This document shows positions 63,923 through 64,000 of a stretch of DNA of 64,000 bases, piece after piece. The number at the start of each line of letters is the position of its first letter. Position 1 is the first letter of the stretch. The stretch lies in the NCBI GenBank assembly GCA_964536025.1, contig CAZHXA010000001.1:66894-130893 (forward strand), in the 5' to 3' direction. The notes under the pieces were generated by a model. It was given only the letters and a program-made list of their open reading frames with translations, had not been told where the DNA came from and made no database searches. The position numbers were made by a program, and so were the translations under genes. This DNA comes from RGIG4576 sp964536025. GTDB taxonomy: Bacteria; Bacteroidota; Bacteroidia; Bacteroidales; Muribaculaceae.

Positions 63923-64000
63923 CAACGCCTCCGGCATTAACTTTCCAGTTTTTCAACTTTTTATATTTGTTAACTTTTTACATTTTAGTCAACTTCTCTT
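63923..64000. repeat. Dispersed AT-rich repeat motif, copy 2, running to window edge
   Basis: ACGCCTCCGGCATTAACT (63925-63942) matches ACGCCTTCGGCATTAACT at 38069-38086 with one difference. Both are followed by a TTCAGTTTT-like stretch. Here it continues as degenerate TTAACTTTTT/CAACTTTTTA units up to the end. No gene is seen from 63846 to 64000. Confidence 0.45.

Overview
The window is chromosomal DNA from an AT-rich member of the Bacteroidales. A Muribaculaceae- or Prevotella-like gut lineage fits best, but the genus cannot be fixed from the sequence alone. Evidence: a SusC/SusD outer-membrane pair, a three-gene Bacteroidetes fumarate reductase, GldE, DUF3078 and DUF5683 proteins, lipoproteins ending in short type IX-like tails, and promoters of the Bacteroidetes form (TTG, 19-21 bp, TAnnTTTG). 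No insertion sequence, prophage, CRISPR array or rRNA gene was seen. Most genes are housekeeping and lie on the minus strand from about 3.7 to 51.9 kb.

Layout. 0-4.5 kb: the 3' part of RNase R, a SulP anion transporter and a ZIP metal transporter. 4.6-8.1 kb: frdCAB, with its own promoter and terminator. 8.2-14.1 kb: a structured intergenic element, ssb, and an arginine/proline block (argR, an acyltransferase, argG, argC, argD, proC). 14.3-18.8 kb: parA-parB-DUF5683-mltD. 19-21.7 kb: an ECF sigma factor, a one-TM partner and an LTxxQ protein, divergent from mltG. 21.7-26.5 kb: an MFS transporter, miaB, a CoA-transferase and a small membrane protein. 26.5-28.9 kb: a secreted C10 cysteine protease with a small partner gene. 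29-36.2 kb: a SusC/SusD operon with two extra lipoproteins, followed upstream by a lipoprotein of GSGD-type repeats. 37.8 kb: tRNA-Pro(GGG). 38-43 kb: a TolC/HlyD/two-permease export operon. 43-48 kb: a large secreted multidomain protein, a coiled-coil membrane protein, a secreted small protein and tRNA-Pro(TGG). 48.2-51.9 kb: truA, speA and a glycosyltransferase. 52-56.8 kb (plus strand): class II aldolase, then gldE, a phosphopantetheinyl transferase and a C69 dipeptidase. 56.8-59.3 kb: two secreted hypotheticals and a DUF3078 barrel. 59.5-64 kb: a BI-1 family protein, argS, an EamA transporter and rpiB.

How it fits together. frdCAB supports the fumarate respiration typical of this order, and the CoA-transferase could link to succinate or acetate metabolism. 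The arg block would carry glutamate to arginine under ArgR, while speA drains arginine to agmatine and argS charges it. The accessory content is mainly envelope function: nutrient import (SusCD), secreted peptidases (C10, C69), peptidoglycan remodelling (MltD, MltG) and export (TolC operon). I found no clear case of a wholly new system. The best leads are the rod-like structured element between ssb and frdC, the SusCD/C10 neighbourhood, the 887-residue secreted protein, and the promoter-plus-hairpin leader in front of sulP.
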